DNA from: Aegilops tauschii subsp. strangulata
Lineage: Eukaryota > Streptophyta > Magnoliopsida > Poales > Poaceae
Direction of reading: 5' to 3'
Length of the DNA: 64,000 bases
Assembly: GCF_002575655.3 (NCBI RefSeq)
Contig: NC_053040.3
Location: 351,917,267-351,981,266 of the forward strand
Position 1 is the stretch's first letter; every line of letters starts with the position of its first letter. The notes under the pieces are model-generated. The model was not told where the DNA came from and ran no database searches. It saw only the letters and a list, made by a program, of their open reading frames with translations. Shown one piece after another: positions 22,832-33,331 of this stretch. The translations under genes were made by a program, and so were the position numbers.

Positions 22832-23399
22832 CGGGTTGGGGGCCGGATGTCCGGCGGCTCACGAAGAGCCAGATGTCCGGGCCTCTGGCCGGATATCCGG
22901 GATGGACTTGGCTGGCTTCGTTGCATTCTATGATGAGGGGCCAGATTTCCGGGCGAAGGGGCCGGATGTCCGGGGCTTCGGGAGGAGCCGGATGTCCGGG
23001 CTGTCGGGGTCGCTTCCAGAGCTCTCTAGATAGGAAGGGGTCAGATTTTCGGGGGTCGGGCTAGATGTACGGGTTCGGGCCGGATGTCCGGGCACTGTAG
23101 TAGCTGGCTCTTCTTCCTTCTCCTTCCTTCGCAACCGCGCACACTTGGCCTTGGTCCTTGGGCTCTCCATGGTCTCCTTGGGTGTAGCTGAGTATGCACA
23201 AGGTCCGCGCTTGAAGTGGCATCCATGTCTTACATGCGGAAAGGGAAGATTCAGAAAGGAGCGAATTCACCTTAGGTCCAATGGCGTATGCTCAAGGTAT
23301 AACCATGTGGGCACTTGGATCTTGGGGAGTAGTCGTAGTGCACATCGGGATGATCGTAGGATACTCCGCATCATCAAGTCTCCTCGGATATCAGTGACA
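22359..23399 (-). mobile_element. 5' LTR of the minus-strand remnant, copy B
   Basis: Counterpart of 12,091-13,151, with the TATA box at 22,739-22,748 and the CCGGATGTCCGG motif cluster at 22,820-23,095. The outer end reads ATCAGTGACA here. Confidence 0.55.
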
Positions 23400-23401
23400 T
23401 A

Positions 23402-24081
23402 ATTTAGGTTCCCGAAACTGATCTGATGACCAGGGGCGTACCTGTCGATCTGTTGAAGGTGGCCAATCGAGTTGGCACGCAGTGCGAAGCCGCCAAATAC
23501 GAAAATTTGGCCGGGGAAGTCTCCCCCGAAACAACATCATTGTAGATGATCGATCGAGCCATCGAACCTTCTGTCGATAGCATAGTGGAACTCTCAATGA
23601 AAGCACCAATGTCGGTATCAAAACCGGCCGATCTCGGGTAGGGGGTCCCGAACTGTGCGTCTGAGGATCGAAGGTAACAGGAGACAGGGGACATGATGTT
23701 TACCCATGTCCGGGGCCTCTTAATGGAGGTAGTACCCTACTTCCTACTTGATTGACTTTGATGAGTATAAGGGTTACAAGAGTTGATCTACCTCGAGATC
23801 GTAATGGCTAAACCCTAGATGTCTAGCATGTATGATTATGATTGCCTCTACGGACTAAACCCTCCGGTTTATATAGACACCAGAGGGGCCTAGGGTTGTA
23901 CGGAGTTGGTTTACAGAGAAAGGAAACTTCTTATCCGAACGCCAAGCTTGCCATCCACGCAAAGGAGAGTCCCATCCGGACATGGGGGAAGGCCTTCTAT
24001 CTTGTATCTTCATGGCCCATCAGTCTGGCCCATGTCACATAGCCCGGACGCCCGGGGACCCCCTAATCTAGGACTCCCTCA
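23402..24081 (-). mobile_element. Truncated Gypsy element: 5' LTR plus gag stub, copy B
   Basis: LTR 23,610-24,081 and internal stub, colinear with copy A. A 4-bp deletion near 23,518 changes the stub reading frame relative to copy A. The minus TATA box is near 23,872. Confidence 0.7.
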
Positions 24082-24253
24082 GTCGCGTCCGCCCTGACCC
24101 CCTTGACCGTGGACCTTGACGGTGTACGTCACCTTGTGTCCAGATCTGAGATGCCACGTGTACCAGATGAATGACTCCATGTTTGACCACCGTGATGCTA
24201 GGTGCGAGCCGAGGAACACTATTGGAGACACCCCCACATAATTTTCCTAGAGA

Positions 24254-24460
24254 CTAGCAAGATTCCCGTGCGTTGCATGGAATGTCAAGATCTTGTGGGA
24301 GAAAAGGATGAACGAGGGAAGGCCTTATCTGCAAATGTGGAGAGGAGCGCGGGTAAATTGTCATAGTTTCCTTCCTATCCGTTAGATATAGATCGGACGA
24401 CCTATATTGCAGGATGGTAGGCACACCATCATCACCAACTCTGCTTTTTGTAAGTGTAGA
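24254..24460 (-). mobile_element. Short Helitron-like element, copy B
   Basis: Same termini as 14,010-14,218: ends ...CTTGCTAG, and starts TCTACACTTACAAAAAGCAG on the minus strand, with a small deletion at the 5' tip. Confidence 0.5.
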
Positions 24461-24815
24461 TATAAATACACTGATGGTCACTGAAGTTGAGGTCGAAGCA
24501 CGATACGGTCATTGGACTTCAGAATACGCTCAATACAATCATTGAATACGAGTTACAATAATTATATGGTCACTCGTTCGCCGTAGAGCTCCTTATTTTG
24601 TCCAGTTCACTGGTCAAATTTTTATACGTGGAACCTACTATTGCATTGTCATTACTACGTCCTGCCTGTCTCATGGTTCCCACCTGTCAGCTGATGAAAT
24701 AAATAAACATGTAAGAAAACAAGGACTATGCGCGCAGAATCCGGAATCTCCGGCTTGGTGATCACGTAGTAGTAGGCTAACTATTTGAATCAATACACTT
24801 GAATGCTAATGTACA

Positions 24816-24993
24816 TATATTTTCTTTTTAAATAATGCACATGCATGCACACACAGCGCACACCACGTCCGCACACAACACATGGATACATGTGCCTGCC
24901 TTCTTATATTTTCTTTTTAAATAATGCACATGCATGCACACACAGCGCACACCACGTCCGCACACAACACATGGATACATGTGCCTGCCTTCT
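24816..24993. repeat. Exact 89-bp tandem duplication
   Basis: The unit TATTTTCTTTTTAAATAATG... at 24,816-24,904 is repeated without visible change at 24,905-24,993. The sequence is rich in CACA and GCATGC. It lies 130 bp right of the segmental duplication edge. Non-coding. Confidence 0.95.
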
Positions 24994-25659
24994 TGTGCGC
25001 CATCTGCGGCTAGGTGGAAGGGGGCTGCGTATGCATGCCGGATGGCCGCACCACATAGCCGGTCGCGTGCCCTGCTCTGCTTGACCCATCATGCAGCACC
25101 ACCACAGCCACCACACACAGCAGCAGTAGCCAGCAAGCGAGGAGACCTCTCCGCATGACGCTGCAGCAGCAGCTGATTGCACGAGAAGGCAGGCACCCAC
25201 CATCATGGCCTTCACTGTCCCGTTCATCGTGCTACGGGCAAGCATGTCCAAAACAGCCCCCTGTTGTGCCAACTCTTGTAGCATCTTTTTGTCATCGTTG
25301 CTCGACAACTAAATGGAGACGAAGGAAAGCGACGACGGCTTTGGCCTTAGAGCACCGGCGGAATGCACGCGCACACACAAGGACATACGGACATTGGAGC
25401 ACCGGCCAACCCCTTCATCGCCCTTGACATGCTCATATTTTTCTTGTGCTCGCTGTCTGCTACGGCCGACGTGCTCCTACATGACATGCTTGGTGTCAAT
25501 GCGCTCCTGCATGGAGTCCTGCTCTCGCGTGAACCACTCTTGATCACTGTTGACTATCATTGTTAGATCAGAAATATAGGATAGAGTAGGAAATATTCTG
25601 ACTTGCTATATACTCCAAGATGACCATGTACTATCTATATATATAGTGTTACTATTCAT
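24994..25659. other. Intergenic stretch without a recognised gene
   Basis: Several overlapping ORFs of 60-134 codons run on both strands, for example 24,904-25,308 minus, but they have odd composition (Cys/Trp/Ala runs) and no domain. I see no reliable gene. Confidence 0.4.
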
Positions 25660-26003
25660 CACCCAGGGTGCAAAATAAGTTATTTTTCACCCAAGGTAAT
25701 CTTACGATCATTTTATAAATAAAATACATTTAAAATACAAATAGTTACATTCATATTGATTTACTACATAAAATTTGGCATAACAAAAATAATATAGGTC
25801 AAAAATTGTATTTTATGTACATTTTACACTATGTTTTTACATTTGTAATTTTACGTAACATAAAAAATATATTACGACGATTATAGGTTTTCTTACGTTC
25901 TCTTTTTATGTCTAAAATAAGACAAAATTTACGAAACGTAAAATTACGGTGCATAGATGTTAAAGTAGAGGTGGGTGAAGAATAACTATTCCTCACCCAG
26001 GGT

Positions 26004-26004
<1 letters not shown>
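25660..26004. mobile_element. MITE-like element with CACCC(A/T)GGGTG ends
   Basis: Inverted terminal regions of ~33 bp (CACCCAGGGTG...TTATT...TTCACCCA) bound 345 bp of AT-rich DNA with no ORF. Each end also contains a small hairpin. The right end abuts a (TA)n run. No clear target duplication, so the superfamily is left open. Confidence 0.5.

Positions 26005-26051
<47 letters not shown>
26005..26051. repeat. (TA)n microsatellite
   Basis: About 22 uninterrupted AT dinucleotides directly beside the MITE-like element. Confidence 0.95.
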
Positions 26052-26053
<2 letters not shown>

Positions 26054-26830
26054 CACGAGGCTCAAGCAATATAATCAAATATTCCATCAAATCCCTCTCT
26101 ACCTTCTAACAATCACCATGCCGGATCAGCACCCCGGAGAACCACATCGCCTTGCCACCATGGGTCCACGGCTCTAGCTCCTGCTCTGCATCTTGTGCCT
26201 CCTGCCATCGGCCGTCTAGTCCGTATCGTCATCATCTGAGTCCTAGAAGATCTCACCCACATCATCATTAGGCATGCAGCCGCCTTCATAGACAACGTGC
26301 GCAGAAGGAGTAGAGGCGATTGGGGACGCACCACGTCGTGGGCACTCCGTATGTGCTCGTGTGCGTGCAGCGTGCGTGCTTTTCCATCGGTGCTAGCTCT
26401 AACGCCGAGGCTGCGGTCGCCTTCGTCTCCGGCTAGTCATTGAGAAACGACAACAAAGAGGTGTTGCAAGAGATGCGTAGGCGCCGTTGTGTGCGAGCTT
26501 CGCCGTAGCACGACGAACTGGACGTCGCCGCAGATGGCGCACGCCTCCATGGAGCCGAGTGTGTGTGCATGCATGTGTTATTCACGTGCATTCTGCGGCC
26601 GTGTGTGTGTGCATGCATGAGTTGTGTACGTGCGTTGTGTGCTCCATGCTGTGCGCGTAAGTGTATGAGTTAGTGCGTTGGCGTGTGTACATGCGTGGCT
26701 GCATGCGTCCTGTACATGTGTGGCTGCTTGGTGGTTATCAATATAAAATAGTATAAAATATCTTCAACTTAGCATCCTGATGTATCGTCTCTAGTGGTTA
26801 CCGAACATTTCATATTCTTTTATTTGTTTA
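26052..26830. other. Intergenic stretch, no gene seen
   Basis: Contains TGTGTGTGCATGCATG-type repeats near 26,560-26,700 and only short unrelated ORFs. Confidence 0.4.
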
Positions 26831-28500
26831 TAGGTGGGCATGCGGCAAAAAACAGGGGAAAATGCGCAAGGTTCCTTGCAGACGCTCCACCACGAGGTTC
26901 CTTGCTCCTTCTCGGTCGTCGGGAATCTATGTTCTTCCACTCTCTTGTTTTACGTGAGCTTTGTTCATCCTTTTGCCAACGCGCGAGACATCTAGCATCA
27001 AGGTGCATGTGTCATGCAAGACAATGGATGTAATCAGATAAGCAGTGCGTAAGTGAGTCGTGCACTTCGATGGCACCTGCTACGCAATATTTTTTCTCTT
27101 TGATGGCACGTGAATAGTGCACGTACTCAACACGGGAGCACGGGATGGAAGACATGACATGGTCAGCCCTTTTTTGGGGAGAGTGCATACTAAATAACTT
27201 TGATGTGTCCCGTCAACTCGCAGAACGACGAGAAGCTTGCTTACTACGCCTTCTCCCTCGCCAATGCGTGCGCGGTGGCTCGCAGCATGAGGAGAAACTT
27301 TTGCTTACAAGCGGTGGACGTGCAGCAGTTCATTTGGTGTCAGATTGCTAGAAGTAATACTGTAGTACCATCATTATTGTTCGACTTCCGAAAGAGGCGA
27401 AGAGCCAAGCGCAAGGTCACCTACTAACCTTAGGCTAGCCATAGTGGGAGTAACATAAGTAGGAGTACCTCCTTTTTTTATTCTAGAAACAACCACACGT
27501 GAATATTGGACGGTAGCAGCACAATAGCTGAATCAAAAATTGAAACCAACCAATGAACTACTACTACTGGTGAGCGTTTGCTAGTATCATGTACTCCATC
27601 TGTCCATGTATATAGGGCTTAATGCGCTTTCCGAGACTAACTTTGGCCCTGTTTGGATCCACGGGTTAGATTTAGATTGGGCTAGTTGGGGCTCAAATAG
27701 CCCTAAAGTATCCAAACATGAGGGTTAAATTGGAGCAAGTTGCCGCAAACCCACCAAAAAAACTATCCCACCCAAGGGTCGCTAACATGTGATGAGTTAA
27801 CCGACCTCAATAGACGGCAAAAACGCCAGCCCGCCGCACTTTGAGAGAGACGAGGAGCGAGAAGCGATACGGGCTGGTGGATTACTAGAGCTAGGTGTAG
27901 CACAGAGGCCAAGAAATATGGTGATAGCGTAGGTTAGCTATGTAGTATGATGTAACTACACTGGGCTGCCGTGTTTCGTACTCTTCCGGTCTACTATGGA
28001 GATGATTGGTTGATTTTATATCGCTGAATAATGTAAAATATTATGAGTGTAGACGCTCCACCACGAGGTTCCTTGCTCCTTCTCGGTTGGCGAGAATCTA
28101 TGTTCTTCCACTCTTTTTTTACATGAGCTTTGTTCATCCTTTTGACAACACGCGGGACATCTAGCATCAAGGTGCACGTGTCATGCAAGAAAATGGAGAT
28201 AAGCAGTGCATAAGTGAGTCGTGCACTATGATGGCACCTAGTACTATGCAATATTTTTCCTCCTCGATGGCACGTGAATAGTGCACGTACTCATGACGGA
28301 GCACAGGATGGTAGCCATGGACATGGTCGGCCCTTTTTGGAGAGAGTACAAAATACGTATTAACTTCGATGTTTCTGGTCAACTCGCAGAACGACGAGAA
28401 GCACACACTGAATGACGGAGCACGGGATGGTAGCCATGGACATGGTCAACCCTTTTTGGAGACTAATGCACTACTTTTGATGTGTCCGGGGCCCATGCTC
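26831..28500 (+). repeat. Direct repeats of a ~1.2-kb dispersed repeat (left arms)
   Basis: Three modules recur. X (GACGCTCCACCACGAGGTTC...) is at 26,880-27,180 and again at 28,048-28,360, with a third partial piece at 28,400-28,480. Y (27,190-27,430) holds a short ORF. Z (27,470-28,050) contains CCCTGTTTGGATCC-type MITE sequence. The Z-X-Y order is found inverted at 42,405-41,500. It is cut by the Gypsy element at 28,535. Probably an old transposon or a gene-fragment-bearing repeat; no clear termini. Confidence 0.75.
27200..27427 (+). CDS. Short ORF of unknown function in repeat module Y
   Basis: 75-codon frame reading SQNDEKLAYYAFSLANACAV...DVQQFIWCQIARS...RKRRRAKRKVTY. I do not recognise it. 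The frame and stop are kept in the inverted copy at 41,500-41,739 with about 11 amino-acid changes in the last 58. It may be an exon fragment captured by a repeat; the Arg/Lys-rich end could be nuclear-targeting. No promoter or start-context support. Confidence 0.3.
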   Translation: MMCPVNSQNDEKLAYYAFSLANACAVARSMRRNFCLQAVDVQQFIWCQIARSNTVVPSLLFDFRKRRRAKRKVTY

Positions 28501-28535
28501 ATGTTTGCCAACGTGGTACTGGTCAATTATTTTTC

Positions 28536-31264
28536 TGTAACATCCCAAATTTTCAATTTGGAATGTTATACATAGATCATTCAATGCATAGCATATTTTT
28601 ATTGCATTTTGACAAATCCTCGATAAATCCTAAGCAACTCAAGGACCCTCGGAGAGAGTTGGGGATTTTCTCGATTTTTCATATTTGATTTTATCAAATA
28701 ATAAAACGAGGATTTTGGTTTTAATTATTTTCTCTCCGGAAAAATATTTCACATTAAAATAAATGAGAGGAGAAAATATGACTTCTCCAAAACAATTGAA
28801 ATATTGGAGGAAAAATATTAAAATCATATATTGGATTTTATCCGGATTATTTTTGCAATTTTAATTGCATTAAAAAAATTGCACGTTTTCAAAACTGCAT
28901 TTTTGTGTCAAAAACAAAGTTCACCCTGTTCTAATTATTTTAACTAGACGGGGAAAATTTGTTTTATCTTTTTTGGATTTTTATTTATTTTTCTGTGAAT
29001 TTTTTCGGCGGAATGTTTAAAAAAAAATGCGCCGCGCCCGACCGGGCCGAGGCCCAGCCGCGCCGTCTCCTCCGCGCGTACGCGAGTGCCGCCGCCCGAG
29101 TCCGCCCCGAGCACGGGAGCCGCCGCCGCCGCCTTGCCCCTCCCCCAAGCAGCCCCCCTCATAAATACCCCGCCGCCGCCCCCCCTTCACCCCGTCCCCG
29201 CCTAAGCCGAGCCCCGCCGGAGCCGCGAGCACCGCCGCCCGAGTTCGCCGCCCGTCGCCGCCGCCGGAGCCCGCACCTCGCCGCCCCTCGCCGCCCCAAG
29301 CCCCGCCGCACCCTGCCGTCCTTGCCGCCCCTCGCCGAGCTCCCGCCGGAGCCCAGCCGACCCCGCCGGAGCTCCGTTCCGACGAGGTACCGATCCGACG
29401 CCGTTGCCGGTTTAAAAAAACCGTTCGTTTTTTCTAAAACCCTAGATCGGTTTATTTTCTTCTGTTTTATTGTTTAGTGAACGTTCACCGACCCGCTCGT
29501 TTTAACGAACGTGTTCGTCGGATTTTCACTGTTAACGAACGTCCGTTCTTTAGCCGTTCGTCAGTTTTCTTTTTTTCGTCAGATTTTTCCGCGATTATTT
29601 CAGATCTCGATTTCTGATCGGATCTTCGTTTCTGTTTAACTTTTCGCTCGTTTGTCGGAATCAGGCGATTCAAGCGCCTAGAGTTTCGTCTCGAAATTCT
29701 CTTCCCGTTTAACTTACTCAAATCAAGTTTTTGCTACTGTAAAATTTGACCTAGATCCAGATTAGTAAACGAAGCTTGTTTCTTTCGCCGTTTGACTTTC
29801 GTTGCTTCGTTCGTGTTGATTCTTTTTGCAAACCGGAGTTCTTAAGTTGAACTTTCTGGTTGGATCTTTTATTCGATTTTTACCTATGCATTAGATGAGT
29901 ACTTATTGTTTGCTTGTTTGTTTGCGATAGAGTACCCGGAGTGCGCCGCTTGTTACTTCGAATCTCTAGGTTTCGCGGATCATCAGCAAGGCAAGTAACA
30001 CTTTGATCATACCTTTCCATACCCAGTTTTTATTGCATTAGATCAATCCTCAAACATTGCATGGTTAGGATCTAATTAAATAGTGGGTATTGGGAAGTAG
30101 TTGAGGTAGTACCTACTACCTGTTTTATTTATCAAACCCTTGGGAGTTACTTCTACGTTGCTATTATATTGCCATGCTATGCTCGTAGACGTGGATTGGG
30201 TTTGAGTGAAATTCATGACAGATGTGAGATTGTTAATAATGGTTTACTTAAGGTGGCAACTAAAACTCATATCTGGGTGGATTGAGGCACCTGGAGAACC
30301 CAGTGTTGTCTGTTTGTGTAAGGACCGCCACCCAGGCTCAAAGGGATCATAAGATTATTCATGCTAGAAACTTCCGTGTGCAGCCACAAGCTATTATGGG
30401 CTCTAGCATAGTTAAGTAGGTTACATGATCTCTTGAAGAGGTGGGCTAGCAGATGTAGGGGAAAGTAGGTGTAACTGTCCATCCGGAGTAAAGAGTGATT
30501 GTTTATGAAAGACTGTGTCTCGGTCATCCGTTTCTCAAACATCATGTAGTGCGAGAATCAAGCGGAGGCGATCGAGTCTTGTGGGGAAAAGTGCGCAAAC
30601 CTCTGCAGAGTGTACAAACTAATCATGGTTAGCCGTGTCCCCGGTTATGGACAACTTGAGTATCTAGTACCTGGATTATCATGTGAATCTCATCACCATG
30701 TTACTTTAATTAACTTTTTTGGGTTAATGATGACTTTTAATTGGGATTGAGATGCTGTCAACCATCTCAATGTTCAACAACCACCATGATAGTTAAATAA
30801 AATTTATTCCTTTGCAGTAGGGAAAAATTGGCTTTTCGCAAAACTTTAACCATAGAGCTTTCCACCAGCCAAATATGCATGTAGTATAGCATTATTATGT
30901 TCATTATTCTCTATGTGTTATTTTGCCAGCATATTCTATGTGCTGACCCGTTTTCGGGCTGCAACGTTTCATGTTGCAGACTTTTTAGACGACGAGTAAG
31001 GTGCCTTAGGTCATGGTCTTATACTCAGTGATGCCGTTGGAGTTGATGGACTCACTTATCTTCCAAGTCTTCCGCTGTTATCGTACTTAGATGGCCTTAA
31101 GCCATATTTATCATACTTATTCTCTTTGGAGATATTCGATGTAATAAGTGTGTGATTGCTACTCTGTTATAAATCCTCCATTTGTACTGTGCGTGTCAGC
31201 ATTACTGATCCAGGGATGACACTGGTGCACAGCAGCACAGACTATTTGAGGTCTGGTCGCTACA
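28536..31264 (+). repeat. 5' LTR of the Gypsy element
   Basis: 2,729 bp with TG...CA ends. The layout is AT-rich, then a GC-rich block (29,030-29,400), then CGTT-rich leader. Open frames in the GC block are compositional. A likely TATA is CATAAATACC near 29,160. Confidence 0.9.
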
Positions 31265-31268
31265 AAGG

Positions 31269-31280
31269 TGGTATCAGAGC
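31269..31280 (+). other. Primer binding site (tRNA-iMet)
   Basis: TGGTATCAGAGC, the exact complement core of the plant initiator Met tRNA 3' end, 4 bp inside the 5' LTR end. Confidence 0.9.
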
Positions 31281-31375
31281 ACACGCTGACTATAGGACAT
31301 GACCATTAAGCTTAAGCCCTAGAACACTTGTCTCTTCTCATTTCTGACCCCTCTCCACTTTCTACTCTTTTAGGA

Positions 31376-32107
31376 ATGGCGGATGCAAGGAGCAAGTTCA
31401 TGCAACCAGATGAAGACATGCCTTTTGGACGACACTTGAAGGAAGTCACTAAGTACTTGAACATAGGAATACCAAGCATCAGCGGAACCTACAACGCCAC
31501 ATTACCCGAAGAGGAGAGCTGGAAGATTCAAGTTCACATTCCAGGAAGGACGTTTGTGCCAGTTACTGAACCCATAAGATTGGTTTTCAAAGCACCAACC
31601 TGGAGTTTAGGGAAGGGCATGGTCGCCCACATCGCTATGGGACGCATTGGAGAAGTCTACCACAGGGAGCTTAAGGATGCAATTTATCAGATTTGTGGAC
31701 GCCGAGACGAGCAATGGGAGATGATCAGAACCAAGAAGGATGGATCAATTGCAGCTTTCATCCAGGAGCAAAACCAACACATTCGTCGCCAGGAGAACCA
31801 GATGTGCTCAGACAAGGAAGAACTGAAGAAGGCATTGACGAAGATCAAGGAGCTGGAGGAAGAACTCAAGGCTACACGCGAGGATTATTTGGAGGAAATC
31901 GTCGCACTAGTAGGGAAGAATGATGACCTGGAGAAGAAGATTGGAGTATTCATGGGAAATCCAGTGCCAAAAGCAGAAGATGACGAATGCGCTTGTCCGG
32001 ATAACTACATCATCATCGACGACACCGACTCGGAACCAAGTGACGATGACTTTGTTGATGAAGCTGGAGCAGACATCATGGAGTCTTCAACTGATCAGAA
32101 TTTCTAA
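31376..32107 (+). CDS. Extra coiled-coil ORF between PBS and gag
   Basis: 243 codons from ATG 31,376 (an in-frame ATG at 31,328 lies in leader-like sequence and is less likely). The N-terminal half has a small compact look (GRHLKEVTKYLNIGIPSISG, VHIPGRTFVPVTEPIRLVFK). Residues ~125-195 form a Glu/Lys-rich coiled coil (EELKKALTKIKELEEELKAT). The C-terminus is acidic (DDTDSEPSDDDFVDEAG). The ORF is intact, unlike pol. It is not gag: the separate gag with zinc knuckle follows at 32,306. Some grass Gypsy families carry such a leading ORF of unknown role. No catalytic motif seen. Confidence 0.65.
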   Translation: MADARSKFMQPDEDMPFGRHLKEVTKYLNIGIPSISGTYNATLPEEESWKIQVHIPGRTFVPVTEPIRLVFKAPTWSLGKGMVAHIAMGRIGEVYHRELKDAIYQICGRRDEQWEMIRTKKDGSIAAFIQEQNQHIRRQENQMCSDKEELKKALTKIKELEEELKATREDYLEEIVALVGKNDDLEKKIGVFMGNPVPKAEDDECACPDNYIIIDDTDSEPSDDDFVDEAGADIMESSTDQNF

Positions 32108-32305
32108 TAGACCACCATATCAGTAGTAGTTTTTCCCCCATTTAATAGTATAGTTCAAGCACTTTGTAACGCTAGTTAGATCGATTGTATGCCTTGTTTG
32201 AATTGATTGAGTGATATTGATTGTATTTGTCTCATGAGCATATGGGTAGTGTTTTCCCTCTAGACCTCATTCTATTCTTAACTCTCATCTTTTCTAACCC
32301 ATCAG

Positions 32306-33331
32306 ATGCCTCCGAGACGCGACACCGGATTTGTTTTCCCACCGGAGATCACCCAGTTGATTCAGCAACAGAATGCCCTGATGCAATTGTTAGTGCAGAA
32401 CCAAGGCAACAACAACAACAACCCACCACCACCACCACCTGTTGATCACTTAGCCCGTTTCTTGAGGCTAAACTCGCCGGTGTTTTCCAGTAGCACCGAG
32501 CCAATTGTTGTAGATGATTGGCTTCGCAAAGTTGGAAGGGAGTTGACCACTGCAGGATGCACAGATGCGGAAAGAGTGCGTTTTGCCGCACATCAGCTTG
32601 ATGGACCCGCAGCATCATGGTGGGAGAATTACACAGCCACACACCCTATTGACACTGTCACATGGGACCAGTTTCAGCAAGCTTTCCGTACAGCTCATGT
32701 TTCAGCAGGAGCTATGGCTATGAAGAAGCGTGAGTTTCGCAACCTACGCCAAGGAGGACGCACCGTAGGCCAGTATGTGGAGGATTTCAGCAAGTTAGCA
32801 CGTTATGCACCAGATGACGTTGCTACAGATGCAGCCAAGCAGGAGAAATTTTTGGAAGGACTGGATGATGAATTGAGTATGCAGTTGATGGTAGCAACCT
32901 TCAACAACTATCAGGAGTTGGTAGATAGAGCACTCATGATTGAAGGAAAGCAACAGCAGATTGAAAACCGTAAGAGAAAGTATGGACAAGGGAAGTATAA
33001 CTCTGGAGCTCAGCAGAAACCACGATTTGCCCCGAAACCGGGAGGACAGTTTCAGCATACCCATGGAGGAGGTAGTTCGCACAACCATAATGGCTCCAAG
33101 AATGGTAATGGGAATGGAGGAACCAACGGACAGAACCGTAATAGCCCATCTACCCCAGCCAAGAGGGATCTAAGTCACGTTACCTGTTTCAAGTGCCAGA
33201 AGACTAGACATTATGCAACTGATTGTCCTGAAGCCCAAAATGGAAATGGCAATGGAAGCTCTGGGAAGAAGCCGAACCCGTTCAACAAAGGACATGTGAA
33301 CCACGTGAGCGTGGAGGAGGTTGAAGCATAG
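32306..33331 (+). CDS. gag: Gypsy gag (capsid and nucleocapsid)
   Basis: 341 codons from ATG 32,306. A poly-Asn/Pro linker is near residue 35-48. The capsid domain (retrotrans_gag) runs about 60-200, with DDWLRKVGRELTTAGC, AASWWENYTATHPIDTVTWD and MKKREFRNLRQGGRTVGQY. A basic Asn/Gly-rich linker precedes one CCHC knuckle, CFKCQKTRHYATDC (C-x2-C-x4-H-x4-C), at about 33,184-33,225. The frame ends in TAG at 33,329-33,331, and the same frame continues directly into protease. The stop is either a CAG-to-TAG mutation or a gag/pol read-through stop; I favour mutation. Packages the element RNA in cytoplasmic particles in the family. Confidence 0.9.
   Translation: MPPRRDTGFVFPPEITQLIQQQNALMQLLVQNQGNNNNNPPPPPPVDHLARFLRLNSPVFSSSTEPIVVDDWLRKVGRELTTAGCTDAERVRFAAHQLDGPAASWWENYTATHPIDTVTWDQFQQAFRTAHVSAGAMAMKKREFRNLRQGGRTVGQYVEDFSKLARYAPDDVATDAAKQEKFLEGLDDELSMQLMVATFNNYQELVDRALMIEGKQQQIENRKRKYGQGKYNSGAQQKPRFAPKPGGQFQHTHGGGSSHNHNGSKNGNGNGGTNGQNRNSPSTPAKRDLSHVTCFKCQKTRHYATDCPEAQNGNGNGSSGKKPNPFNKGHVNHVSVEEVEA

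Larger units (their letters stand above)
18271..23399 (-). mobile_element. Minus-strand LTR-retrotransposon remnant, copy B
   Basis: Same architecture as in copy A: LTR 22,359-23,399, a PBS-like site at 22,339-22,353, leader, and gag-like frames between 19,519 and 18,506. It is longer than in copy A because of the internal 877-bp duplication of leader sequence. No pol domains. Confidence 0.6.
14443..24689 (+). repeat. Segmental tandem duplication, copy B
   Basis: Second copy, same orientation as copy A. It lacks the 4,082-bp solo LTR and has an extra 877-bp tandem duplication (19,505-21,258). TCA at 14,443-14,445 and at 24,687-24,689 marks the breakpoints. Differences from copy A are a few percent, except for a ~2.2-kb identical stretch. 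Confidence 0.95.

Noticed and set aside
24904..25308. 134-codon minus-strand ORF rich in Cys and Trp
   Set aside because: It runs across the 89-bp tandem repeat and a CA-rich region, and has no domain or start-context support.
28959..29477. 172-codon Pro/Arg-rich ORF in the Gypsy 5' LTR (and its partner at 37,076-37,779)
   Set aside because: Same GC-rich LTR leader artefact. The two LTR copies differ in frame because of indels, so no protein is conserved.
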